DNA of 32,907 bases. Origin: an uncultured Bacteroidota bacterium. Lineage in GTDB: Bacteria > Bacteroidota > Bacteroidia > Chitinophagales > Saprospiraceae. A program made the translations under genes and the position numbers. Positions 9,397 to 18,900 of this stretch are shown here, piece after piece (within the stretch, counting starts at the first letter, position 1; the number at the start of each line of letters is the position of its first letter). The stretch is from NCBI GenBank assembly GCA_903836265.1, contig CAILQK010000020.1, positions 1-32,907 on the forward strand, given 5' to 3'. The notes under the pieces are model-generated. The model saw only the letters and a program-made list of their open reading frames with translations, had not been told where the DNA came from and did not search any database.

Positions 9397-11751
9397 ATGA
9401 ATCTGCCACTCCGTTTTTACCCGGCTTTCGCACTCCTGCTTGCGTACATGCACGTACACGCACAGCGGCAACCTATTGATTATGTTGACTGTATGATAGG
9501 CAATCACGACAGTCGCTGGATGCAGTTCCCGGGGGCCTCCATGCCTTTCGGGATGGTCAAACTCAGTCCCGACAACCAGCGACAGGGCTGGAAAGCTGGC
9601 TATGAGTACAATATAGATAATATAGCAGGTTTCAGCCATATTCACTCCTGGACAATGGACGGACTGCTCATGATGCCAACCACTGGTCCTTTGCAGGTTG
9701 TACCGGGCGATGAACAGGATCCCGATGGCGGGTACCGTTCAAGAATCAGACATGACAAGGAAGTGGCAACGCCGGGCTACTACTCCGTCTTTCTGGAAGA
9801 CACAAAAATAAAGGCCGAGCTGACAGCCACCACCCGGGCGGGATTCCAGCGATATACCTTCCCGAAGTCTGACAATGCACGGGTGATTATTGATCTGCAG
9901 ATTGAGTCGGAATATGGAACAGAGCTCACAGATGCACATATCACCAAAGTGAGTGACACAGAGATACAGGGCTATACCAACCAGCAGAGTCACCGTGGAG
10001 CCGGATGGAATGAGTACCAGCTGTTCTTTTTCATTCGTTTCAACAAACCTTTCAGGGCACTGAACGGCTGGACCAGAAATGGTATCCAGCGGGATGTCCA
10101 GAAACTTCATTCAGGCTGGGATCACAGCGATTTCGGCGCATTCGTCGAGTTCCAGACAAAGCAGGACGAACAAATTCTTGTGCAGACAGGAATTTCTTTC
10201 GTGAGCATCGAACAGGCACGACTCAACCTTGATACAGAGATCGCCATGCCATTTGGCTGGAGCTTTGACGCCGTTCACTACGATGCACGCAAGGTCTGGA
10301 ATGACTTGCTCGGAAACATCCAGGTGAAAGGCAGAGATGAAACAGATCTGAAAAAATTCTATACCAATTTGTACAGGGTGTATGTGGGCCGAACTATTTA
10401 CAGCGATGTGAACGGAACATATGTTGACATGTATGAAAAAGTGCAGCAACTGAAAAACCCGGATTTGCCCATGTACGGAGGCGATGCATTCTGGAACACC
10501 TTCTGGAATCTGAATCAGGTGTGGACGCTGGTCACGCCCGATATTGCCGACAAATGGACAGCCTCCCTGCTGGAGTTTTACGACAGGGGTGGCTGGCTTT
10601 GCAAGGGGCCGGAAGGACTCGAATACTCCGGAATTATGGTGGCATCTCATGAAATAGAACTCATCGTAAGCAGCTACCAGAAGGGAATACACCGATATTA
10701 TGACCCTGAACATGCGTGGCGGGCCATATACCACAATCAGACAGAACAGGGAATTGCGCATCCGGGCGGCGGATTTGCAGGAAACCGCTGGCTCGACCAG
10801 TACCTGAAATTCGGATACGTGCCACATGATTACGGCCCGGTTTCCAATACCCTGGAATACGCTTTCGACGACTGGGCAGTATCGCAAATGGCCAAATCAC
10901 TCGGAAAAAAAGATGATTACTGGTATTTCAAGCGGCGGGCGCACAACTATCTGAATTTGTGGGACCCGGCAACGGGTTATATGAATATGCGGATGGCCGA
11001 CGGCAACTTCAAACAGCCCTTTGAGAAGTACTGCTGTTCCACTTTCCTCGGACAGGGCTGGGTGGAAGGCAATGCATGGCAATACAGCTGGTTTGTGCCC
11101 CACGACCTGAAAGGCCTCATTAAACTGATGGGGAAAGATGAGTTCAACCGCAGACTGGACGAGGGTTTTGTGACCTCGCGCAAATGGAAATTCAACTCGG
11201 AATACACCGATGAGAACAGCCTGCTCGCCATGGGCGTGCTCCCCATCAACCACGGCAATCAGCCAAATATGCAGGCTGCATATCTCTTCAACTACTCCGG
11301 AAAACCCTGGCTGACCCAGAAATGGGCCCGCGAGATTATGGATGTATTTTACGGCAGCGGACCGCTCGACGGATGGCCCGGAGATGAAGACCAGGGACAA
11401 ATGGGCGGATGGTATGTCATGAGTGCCATGGGGCTCTTTGAAATGCGCGGCGGTTGCGACGTGGACCCTGTTTACGAACTCGGAAGCCCGATTTTTGATG
11501 AAGTGGTAATCAGACTCGATCCGGCCTACTACCCCGGCAGTATTTTTACCATCGAAACTGTCAATAACTCCAAAGAAAACCGGTACATACAATCAGCTAC
11601 ACTGAACGGCAAGCCACTCAACAAGCCATGGTTCTATCACCGCGAACTGGTGGCTGGTGGCAAACTGACTGTCGTAATGGGTCCGGAGCCCAATGAAAAA
11701 TGGGGAAGCGGGGAAAATGATGCTCCACCATCCATGACCGACGAGAACTGA
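9397..11751 (+). CDS. GH92 family alpha-mannosidase, exported
   Basis: I chose the ATG at 9397 (784 residues), because it starts a signal peptide ending near HVHAQ; the open frame upstream overlaps the permease gene and has no signal. GH92 features are clear: GNHDSRWMQFPGASMPFGMV near the start, the conserved EGNAWQYSW with probable catalytic acid Glu557, and GDEDQGQMGGW (662-672), equivalent to the catalytic-base motif usually written GN(D/E)DxGxMSAW. GH92 enzymes are calcium-dependent exo-alpha-mannosidases acting on N-glycans or yeast mannan, often alpha-1,2. It should act in the periplasm or on the cell surface and supply mannose to the adjacent permease. The change of MSAW to MGGW is unusual. 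It is the only glycoside hydrolase seen in the locus. The FG-GAP gene begins 6 nt downstream. Confidence 0.95.
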   Translation: MNLPLRFYPAFALLLAYMHVHAQRQPIDYVDCMIGNHDSRWMQFPGASMPFGMVKLSPDNQRQGWKAGYEYNIDNIAGFSHIHSWTMDGLLMMPTTGPLQVVPGDEQDPDGGYRSRIRHDKEVATPGYYSVFLEDTKIKAELTATTRAGFQRYTFPKSDNARVIIDLQIESEYGTELTDAHITKVSDTEIQGYTNQQSHRGAGWNEYQLFFFIRFNKPFRALNGWTRNGIQRDVQKLHSGWDHSDFGAFVEFQTKQDEQILVQTGISFVSIEQARLNLDTEIAMPFGWSFDAVHYDARKVWNDLLGNIQVKGRDETDLKKFYTNLYRVYVGRTIYSDVNGTYVDMYEKVQQLKNPDLPMYGGDAFWNTFWNLNQVWTLVTPDIADKWTASLLEFYDRGGWLCKGPEGLEYSGIMVASHEIELIVSSYQKGIHRYYDPEHAWRAIYHNQTEQGIAHPGGGFAGNRWLDQYLKFGYVPHDYGPVSNTLEYAFDDWAVSQMAKSLGKKDDYWYFKRRAHNYLNLWDPATGYMNMRMADGNFKQPFEKYCCSTFLGQGWVEGNAWQYSWFVPHDLKGLIKLMGKDEFNRRLDEGFVTSRKWKFNSEYTDENSLLAMGVLPINHGNQPNMQAAYLFNYSGKPWLTQKWAREIMDVFYGSGPLDGWPGDEDQGQMGGWYVMSAMGLFEMRGGCDVDPVYELGSPIFDEVVIRLDPAYYPGSIFTIETVNNSKENRYIQSATLNGKPLNKPWFYHRELVAGGKLTVVMGPEPNEKWGSGENDAPPSMTDEN

Positions 11752-11757
11752 CCACGT

Positions 11758-14700
11758 ATGAAAACGCGTATTTCCATATTGTATCTATGTTTGCTGACCT
11801 GCGCCTGCAGTCGGCCCGACGAACTGTTCAGCCTCCTGGAGGCAGAACAGACAGGGGTACATTTTGCCAATACCGTTTCAGAAGGCGACAGCCTGAATAT
11901 CCTCAACTACGTTTACTACTACAACGGTGGCGGAGTGGCACTCGCCGATCTGAACGGCGACGGACTGGATGATATCTTCTTTACGGGCAACGAGACCTCC
12001 TGCAGGTTATACCTCAATGAAGGTGGTTTGCATTTCAGGGATATTACCCGCGAGGCAGGGCTTGAAACAAGCGACTGGTGCACGGGAGTGACCGTAACCG
12101 ATGTGAACAGAGATGGAAAGCCCGACCTTTATGTATGTGCAGCCGGCTGTCCTGATCCACAACGCAGAAAGAACAAACTGTTCGTGCAGCAGGCGACCGC
12201 AAACAGCATACCGGTTTTCAGGGATGAAGCTGCCCTGCGTGGCGTGGCAGATACCAGCTACTCAACCCAGGCTGCCTTCTTAGATTTTGACCAGGATGGC
12301 GATCATGATCTGTACGTCATGAACCACGCCAACCAGCGGGAATCAGTGAATACCCCGGCAACAAAAAAAACACACGGGGAGGGCGCCAGTAACGATCACT
12401 TCTATGTAAATGACGGAAACGGTTATTTCACAGAACAGTCACTCCAGCTCGGAATCAGTACGGAAGGCTACGGACTCGGACTGGCCATCGGAGATATCAA
12501 TGCCGACGGCTGGGAAGACGTGTATATTTCAAACGATTTCATCTACAACGACTTGTTGTGGATAAACATGCAGGGAAAAGGATTTGTCAACCTGATTGAC
12601 TCCTTCATGAATCACCAGTCGTACAACGGTATGGGCTGCGATCTGGCAGATATCAACAACGACAGCCGTCCGGATCTGGTGGTGGTGGATATGTTGCCTG
12701 AAACAACAGAAGGTCGCAAAAAGATGATTGGCGATCTCACCTGGAGCAAGGCCGAACTGATTGAACAGGCAGGATATGCGCCGCAATACATGCGCAATAC
12801 CCTCCAGCTGGCCTCAGACGGACACACACCGGGCGAAACCACGTTTTGTGAAATCGGACAAATGGCCGGCATCGCGGCTACCGACTGGAGCTGGGGGCCG
12901 CTGCTTGCCGACTTTGACAACGATGGATGGAAAGACCTGTTCATCAGTAATGGCTATTACCGCGATATCGGCGACAAGGATTTTATAGACTACACAAACA
13001 ACCTGTTCATGTTCAGAAGCCGGGAAGAAACAGACCGGCAGATGATGCCAGAAATTCGGAAACAGAAAGCACGCCGATTGCCCAGCCGGATGTTCAGAAA
13101 CAGGGGCGATCTCACATTTGAGCCCGCTCCGAATCAGTGGGGCCTTACACAGCCTTCCTGTTCAAACGGTGCTGCATACAGCGATCTGGACAACGATGGC
13201 GACCTCGATCTGGTAGTGAACAACCTGAATGAAACTGCCTTTATCTATGAAAACAGGGCGGACAAAAAACTGAAAAACAACTATCTTAAAATAAAAAATA
13301 ACAATAATACCACATTATCGCGTGTGCGTGTACACACAGGCGGGAGTACGCAGGAGATTACCGCGCACCGTGAACGCGGCTTTATGTCGGCCGTCAGTGA
13401 TGTTATACACTTCGGCCTGGGGCAGTCGGTATTTGCCGATTCTGTTGAAATAGTGCTGACCAACGGTAAAGTACAGAAGTTATATCATGTGCCGTCTGGA
13501 CAAACCATTGTTGTCGAACCCGGGCAGGCTGCAGCTGCAGCAGAGAGAAAGGGGCAGGAAAGCATTACGCCCTGGTTCAGGGCTGCGGAAGAAAGCACAG
13601 GACTTCAATATGCTCACCACGACGATCCTTTCAGCGACTTTCAGTACCAGCCACTGCTACCCCACCGGATGACCGAACAGGGTCCCGTACTGGTAACAGG
13701 GGATCTCGACAACGACGGGCTCGAAGACTGTTTTGCCGGCGGAGGCAAGGGTCAACCCGGACAAATTTACCTGCAGAAACGGGATGGCAGATTCATTTCA
13801 AGGCAGCTCGAATTGAACGTGCCAGCCGGCAAATGCACTGATGCGTGTATATTCGATGCCAATGGCGATGGGTTGTCAGACCTTTATCTGGTATTTGGCG
13901 GAAACGAGTGGCCGGATGGTGATTACGTGTATCAGGATCGTCTGTACCTGAACCGGGGAAATGCCCGTTTTGTCATGGACCGGCAGGCTATTCCACCCAT
14001 GGCCAGTCCCAAATCCTGTGTATCAGCGGCTGATTTTGATCTGGATGGTGATGAAGACCTGTTTGTCGGTGGATTTTCGGAGCCCTATCACTACCCGCAA
14101 GCCACAAAAAGTTATTTGCTGAGAAATGACGGTGGCAAATTCACCGATGTTACCAGTGAATGGAGCCCCTCGCTTGAAAAACCGGGAATTGTGACCGACG
14201 CAGCCTGGGCAGATATGAACCAGGACGGATTACCGGATCTGATCATTGCAGGAGAATGGATGCCAGTCTGTATTTTCAGGAATAATGGAGAAAGTTTGAC
14301 AAGAAAAGCGGTTTCAGGGACCCGGGGATGGTGGCAAACACTGGAAATCAGTGATATAAATCTGGACGGGCTTCCCGATATCGTTGCCGGAAACTTCGGC
14401 CAGAATATGCGTTACAGGGTATCCGGAGCAAATCCACTGATACTTTATTCAGCCGATTTCGATGGAAATGGCAGTCCTGACCCGATCCTTTGTGCTATTG
14501 AAAATGGAGAAAAACCCATTGCCCAGCGGCAGGAATTAATGAACCAGCTGATTGGAATAGGTTCGCGATATACCCGCAACGCAGTATATGCCATCGTAAC
14601 CATTCAGGATGTTTTCGGCGAGGAAAAAGTTGCAAAAGCCTGGAAAGGTATCTGTGAAACGACAACATCTGTTTGCATTCTGAACGAAAATGGCTCATTC

Positions 14701-15033
14701 AGGTCGGTTCCGCTGCCCAATGCGGCTCAGACGGCTCCGACAAGAGATATCATAACCACCGACTGCAATCGTGACGGCTGGCCTGATCTGATCATCACAG
14801 GCAATTCTCGCGCGCCTGTGCCAGCGTGGGGCGCGCAGGATGCCATGCGGGGGCTTGCTCTCACCGGCGACGGAAAAGGAAACTTCACACCCGTTTCGGG
14901 TTCAATTTCCGGTTATTATACCAGAGGAATTGGCAGCAGACTGGCCAGTATCAGAACTGCGGAGGGAAGACAACTGATTTTAACAGGCCTGATTAACGAA
15001 AAAACAAGCATTTTTGAATCAGTTCAACAATAA
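11758..15033 (+). CDS. FG-GAP/VCBS-repeat lipoprotein with ASPIC/UnbV domain (CRTAC1-like)
   Basis: This 1091-residue protein starts with a short hydrophobic signal and a CAC tripeptide at 15-17, so it is probably a lipoprotein; the lipobox is not ideal. At least fourteen calcium-binding loops of the DxDxDGxxD type are visible, e.g. DLNGDGLDD near residue 64, DFDQDGDHD, DINADGWED, DLDNDGDLD, then after a break DLDNDGLED, DANGDGLSD, DMNQDGLPD and DCNRDGWPD. These are FG-GAP/VCBS blades, arranged as two probable propellers. Between them (about 515-590) is an ASPIC/UnbV-like domain with AHRERGFMSAVSDVIHFGLG. Such proteins are common near SusCD loci of marine and soil Bacteroidota; their role is uncertain, perhaps glycan or matrix binding at the surface. 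It follows the GH92 gene by 6 nt. Confidence 0.9.
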   Translation: MKTRISILYLCLLTCACSRPDELFSLLEAEQTGVHFANTVSEGDSLNILNYVYYYNGGGVALADLNGDGLDDIFFTGNETSCRLYLNEGGLHFRDITREAGLETSDWCTGVTVTDVNRDGKPDLYVCAAGCPDPQRRKNKLFVQQATANSIPVFRDEAALRGVADTSYSTQAAFLDFDQDGDHDLYVMNHANQRESVNTPATKKTHGEGASNDHFYVNDGNGYFTEQSLQLGISTEGYGLGLAIGDINADGWEDVYISNDFIYNDLLWINMQGKGFVNLIDSFMNHQSYNGMGCDLADINNDSRPDLVVVDMLPETTEGRKKMIGDLTWSKAELIEQAGYAPQYMRNTLQLASDGHTPGETTFCEIGQMAGIAATDWSWGPLLADFDNDGWKDLFISNGYYRDIGDKDFIDYTNNLFMFRSREETDRQMMPEIRKQKARRLPSRMFRNRGDLTFEPAPNQWGLTQPSCSNGAAYSDLDNDGDLDLVVNNLNETAFIYENRADKKLKNNYLKIKNNNNTTLSRVRVHTGGSTQEITAHRERGFMSAVSDVIHFGLGQSVFADSVEIVLTNGKVQKLYHVPSGQTIVVEPGQAAAAAERKGQESITPWFRAAEESTGLQYAHHDDPFSDFQYQPLLPHRMTEQGPVLVTGDLDNDGLEDCFAGGGKGQPGQIYLQKRDGRFISRQLELNVPAGKCTDACIFDANGDGLSDLYLVFGGNEWPDGDYVYQDRLYLNRGNARFVMDRQAIPPMASPKSCVSAADFDLDGDEDLFVGGFSEPYHYPQATKSYLLRNDGGKFTDVTSEWSPSLEKPGIVTDAAWADMNQDGLPDLIIAGEWMPVCIFRNNGESLTRKAVSGTRGWWQTLEISDINLDGLPDIVAGNFGQNMRYRVSGANPLILYSADFDGNGSPDPILCAIENGEKPIAQRQELMNQLIGIGSRYTRNAVYAIVTIQDVFGEEKVAKAWKGICETTTSVCILNENGSFRSVPLPNAAQTAPTRDIITTDCNRDGWPDLIITGNSRAPVPAWGAQDAMRGLALTGDGKGNFTPVSGSISGYYTRGIGSRLASIRTAEGRQLILTGLINEKTSIFESVQQ

Positions 15034-15089
15034 ATGAATCCCCGAAAACAAACAACAAAGTCTTTTTTTTAACGCATTAATTTTCTAAA

Positions 15090-15893
15090 ATGAAACTCAA
15101 GAGTTCACTTTCGTTTCTGCTCGCCGGCGTGGCGATGTCAACAGCGCTCTGGTTTACAGCTTGCAAAAAAGAGGAAAAAGCAGCTCCGGTGATCACACTG
15201 TCTGCTTCCACTTACACGGGCAAGATTGGCACCACAGCTACCACTACCGCAACAATCACCGCCGAGGCTGGTCTGCGCGCACTTCGCATCACCAAGTACA
15301 ATGGGGTAACAGTTGATGCAACTTTTGGTACCAATGGTACTGAAACCTACAATCACAGTGATCACACACTCAACTATGTGCTGACCGACGAGGGACTTGC
15401 AGCCCCGGTACGCTTCAAGTTTGAGGCTGAAGACAATGAAGGCAAAGTAACAACAGCCGACTTCATCATCACCACAGAAGTCAGTGTGCGCTACCTGCTC
15501 ACAACCTACAACTGGCTGTGGAAATCAAAGCTCGGCAAGTGCCTCGACAGCGACCCGGAATCGGAGCAAATCGTTGACTGCGAGAAAGACAACTACTATG
15601 TGTTCAACGCTGATGGTACTTTCAAGCTGGAATATGGCCCCATCACAGGAGGTACCGGTTCCTGCCAGTTCGACGGTTTCCGTACAGGCGACACCTGGAC
15701 GCTGAATGCCGACGAGACAGAGCTGACTATCAAATCACCGAGCATCTTTGACCCGAACGATGTACTCGTTGAGGTGTACAAAATCTCCGAATTCTCCAAC
15801 ACCACCATCAAATCGAAACAGACAATTGATCTGAGCGTATTTGGTTGCGTGATTTACGACTGGAAATTCGAGTGGACTGCGAAGCCGAAATAG
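15090..15893 (+). CDS. Putative two-domain surface lipoprotein, function unknown
   Basis: The protein has 267 residues with a signal peptide and a lipobox-like FTACKK (Cys25), followed by a charged KKEEK linker as in many Bacteroidota lipoproteins. Residues about 33-135 look like an Ig-like or PKD-like beta domain rich in Thr (ASTYTGKIGTTATTTATITA). The rest (about 140-267) has a lipocalin-like pattern: LTTYNWLWKSK, YYVFNADGTFKLEYG, GDTWTLNADETELTI, then a final WKFEWTAKPK strand. Four Cys residues in the second domain could form disulphides. It lies 56 nt after the FG-GAP gene and just before the terminator, so it may be the last gene of the mannose operon. A surface glycan-binding role (SusE/F-like position) is possible but not shown by any motif. 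Confidence 0.75.
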   Translation: MKLKSSLSFLLAGVAMSTALWFTACKKEEKAAPVITLSASTYTGKIGTTATTTATITAEAGLRALRITKYNGVTVDATFGTNGTETYNHSDHTLNYVLTDEGLAAPVRFKFEAEDNEGKVTTADFIITTEVSVRYLLTTYNWLWKSKLGKCLDSDPESEQIVDCEKDNYYVFNADGTFKLEYGPITGGTGSCQFDGFRTGDTWTLNADETELTIKSPSIFDPNDVLVEVYKISEFSNTTIKSKQTIDLSVFGCVIYDWKFEWTAKPK

Positions 15894-15918
15894 TCTTTTC
15901 GACTTGCGGATGAGAAGA

Positions 15919-15955
15919 AAGGCGCGGGCGTAACTGCCCGCGCCTTGTTTTTTTT
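15919..15955 (+). terminator. Rho-independent terminator at the end of the mannose locus
   Basis: A perfect 11-bp stem (AAGGCGCGGGC / GCCCGCGCCTT at 15919-15929 and 15936-15946) with a 6-nt loop is followed by eight T at 15948-15955. It lies 25 nt after the lipoprotein stop and separates it from the convergent adhesin gene. The upstream side is A/G-rich, so it may also slow transcripts arriving from the other strand. Confidence 0.93.
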
Positions 15956-15972
15956 ATACGGGAGGCAGAAAA

Positions 15973-18900
15973 TTATTTTACCAGTACAACAATCCTTGAT
16001 GTCCTGACACTGCCCGAGTTGATCATCACGTTGTAAAGCCCCTCCGGGAAACCTGACAATGGAAGTCTGATCTGAGTATCTCCCTCCGAATGTTCCGACA
16101 ATACCCTTCTTCCTGTCATGTCGAACACCTGTATGTCCGTTTCCAGGCCATACAATTCGCCGGGAAGCGCTACCGTTATCCAGTTGTTCGCCGGATTGGG
16201 GAAAATGCGAATGCCGTCTGCCAGTACCGGATTTTCGGTAGCTGATGTATTGCTGATGGTAAACGTACGGGTAACAGAACAGTCGTTATCATCGGTTACA
16301 ACCAGTGTGTACTCACCCGCCGGCGATCCCGAAAGATCCTGTGCTGTGGAAACCTGCTGTCCGTTCAGCAGCCAGGAATATGTTAACGGGGGCAAACCGC
16401 CTGTTACATCAATCAGAACCGCACCGATCGTCTGGAAATTGAAATCATTAATCACCGTATCCACCTGAACCACTATCTCCGGGAAAATGGTAATCTCGAA
16501 AGAACATGTACCAGTATTACCATTGGCATCGGTGTACGAATATGTATTTGTGGTAGATCCAACCGGGAAAACAGAGCCGATGGGAAGGCCGGTCACCAGA
16601 TTGAAACTGCCGCCAAGGTTAAGGCAGTTGTCTGAAGCCGTTGGTGCCTGATAAACAACCTGACGATTTTCATAACAAAGGGCCAGGCTCGGCGGGCAAA
16701 TCAGCGACGGAGCACTGTTGTCAACAATTTTCACAGTAATGGTATCATGTACAACATTGCCCGAGTTGTCAGTGGCTGTGAGTATAACCTGGTGATCTCC
16801 CAGTTGCGAGCAGTTGAACTCGTTGGGCAGGGTTGTGAACGACCCGAAGCCACAGTTGTCGGTAATCTGGACATTCAGATTCTGCTGTGTAAGGAAAACG
16901 TTACCTTCCGGACCTATAGCGACAACAGCGTTACCGGCAACCATGACAGGAGGAACCTGATCAGTAGAAGCAACTGTTACGGAAGTATATGCATCACAGC
17001 CATTCTCATCGGTGGCTACAGCAGTATAGATGCCTGCCTGCAATCCGGTAACTGTCAGACCGGTTTGCCCATTGTCCCATTCAACAACCGGATTACCCGT
17101 ACCGCCAAAGACAGTAACACCTGCTGTACCCTCAGGCGCGTTGGCACAGGAGGTGGGAGTACTGAATGCTTCAATAACAATCAGCGACGGTGGATTTGCC
17201 AGTTCAACGGTTACAACGGCCACACATCCGGATTCGTCAGTAACAGAGACATAATGAGTACCTGCTGGCAGATTCCCGGCGGAAGCTGTGGTGGAGCCGT
17301 TACTCCAGAGATAGGCATACTGACCTCCCGAGCCACTGATCAGTACCGTTGCAGCGCCATTCGAAGCCAGCGGGCAGAGCGGATTCGATGTCAACAGATC
17401 TGCTGTCAGATTGCACAGTCCGGCCTCCACATCAACCACCTGCACATCTTCGCAGCCGTTTTCATCAACTACAGTGACCGTGTAAAGACCGGGAGCCAGA
17501 TTCGTGACAGACTGTTCAGAAGAACCGTTGCTCCAGCTGTAAGTGTAGGCACCTGTTCCCCCGGTAGGACTTGCTGCAGCCGAGCCGTCAAAAATATTTG
17601 AACCGGTTGTTGCAGTGCCGGATGCGTTTGCCTGCAGCCTGGCTGGTTCCGAAATCAGGAATGTCTGTACCTCCTGACAATTCAGGCTGTCAGTCACTGT
17701 AACAGCATACTGTCCTGCTGAAAGAAAAGCGATGGCACTCACCGAATCGCCGGTACTCCAGAGAATATTTACAGGATTTGCACCACCCTGAATATCGAGC
17801 ATGGCTTCCCCGTTATTAAATCCGTTGCAGCTTATGCCTGTGACATCAAGCCGGGTTTCGAGGGTACAGTTTACGCCGTTCACATTGACAGTTTCGAGGG
17901 CGGTACATCCGGCTGCATCAGTTACTGTTACTGTATAGGCTCCGGGCAACAAACCGGTGAGCACGGCGGTCGAGTCGCCACTGCTCCAGCTGAAGGTATA
18001 ACCGGGCACCCCGCCGGATGGAGATGCCGTGGCAGTACCATCGGCAGCGCCGGCAATCAGCTGATCAGTTCCGGAGGTATTCGGATCGATGGCTGAAGGC
18101 GAACCTACAGTAGCTGAAGCAGTTGCCGAGCAACCTTCACCGTCCGTGACGGTGACAATATACGTACCAAATCCAAGATTGTTGTTGACACCGGAAGTGG
18201 AGCCACTGTTCCACTGATAGGAGTAAACACCATTGCCACCTCCGGGTACTGCAGTAATACTTCCGTCCTGAGAATCGTAGCATCGGGCATCTGTCAGACC
18301 AGTTGTTTCAGCCGTGACAGGTCCGTACTGGTAAACCGTAAAATTGGCGGTGCTGGAACATCCGGTTGATGTATTGATCACAAAAATACCGTAATCGCCC
18401 GGAACTGTAACCGGAAGATATGCCTGATTGCCTGTAGAAATGGTACCGCCACCGGGTAACGTCCACTGATGAGACAGAACAACGGGATTGCCGATACTTG
18501 TTGCGAGCAGGTTAATGGTGGAGTTGTTGCAGTTCAGGTGCGTGGTAACCCCGAGTGTTGTTGACGGCGGAGTTGTATTCAGCACGACTTGCGTAACTGA
18601 TGTGGTGGAGCATCCATTGGGAGAGGTCACTGTGACTTGATAATCTCCGAGCTGTGTGGTTGTCGGACTGGCCTGAGAGGATACAAAGCCATTGGGGCCT
18701 GTCCAGGAAAAGACAACGCCGGGTACCGGAGAGCTTACACTGACAGTAGCGACACTCCGGTTGCAGGTAATATCTCCACCTGTTACAGCAATTGCCGGCG
18801 GATTTGCATCATTGATAACCTGTACACTGTCTGTATTGGTACACCCGGTTTCACCGTTGGTAACAGTAACATGGTAGGTGCCTGCCACATTGACAACCGG

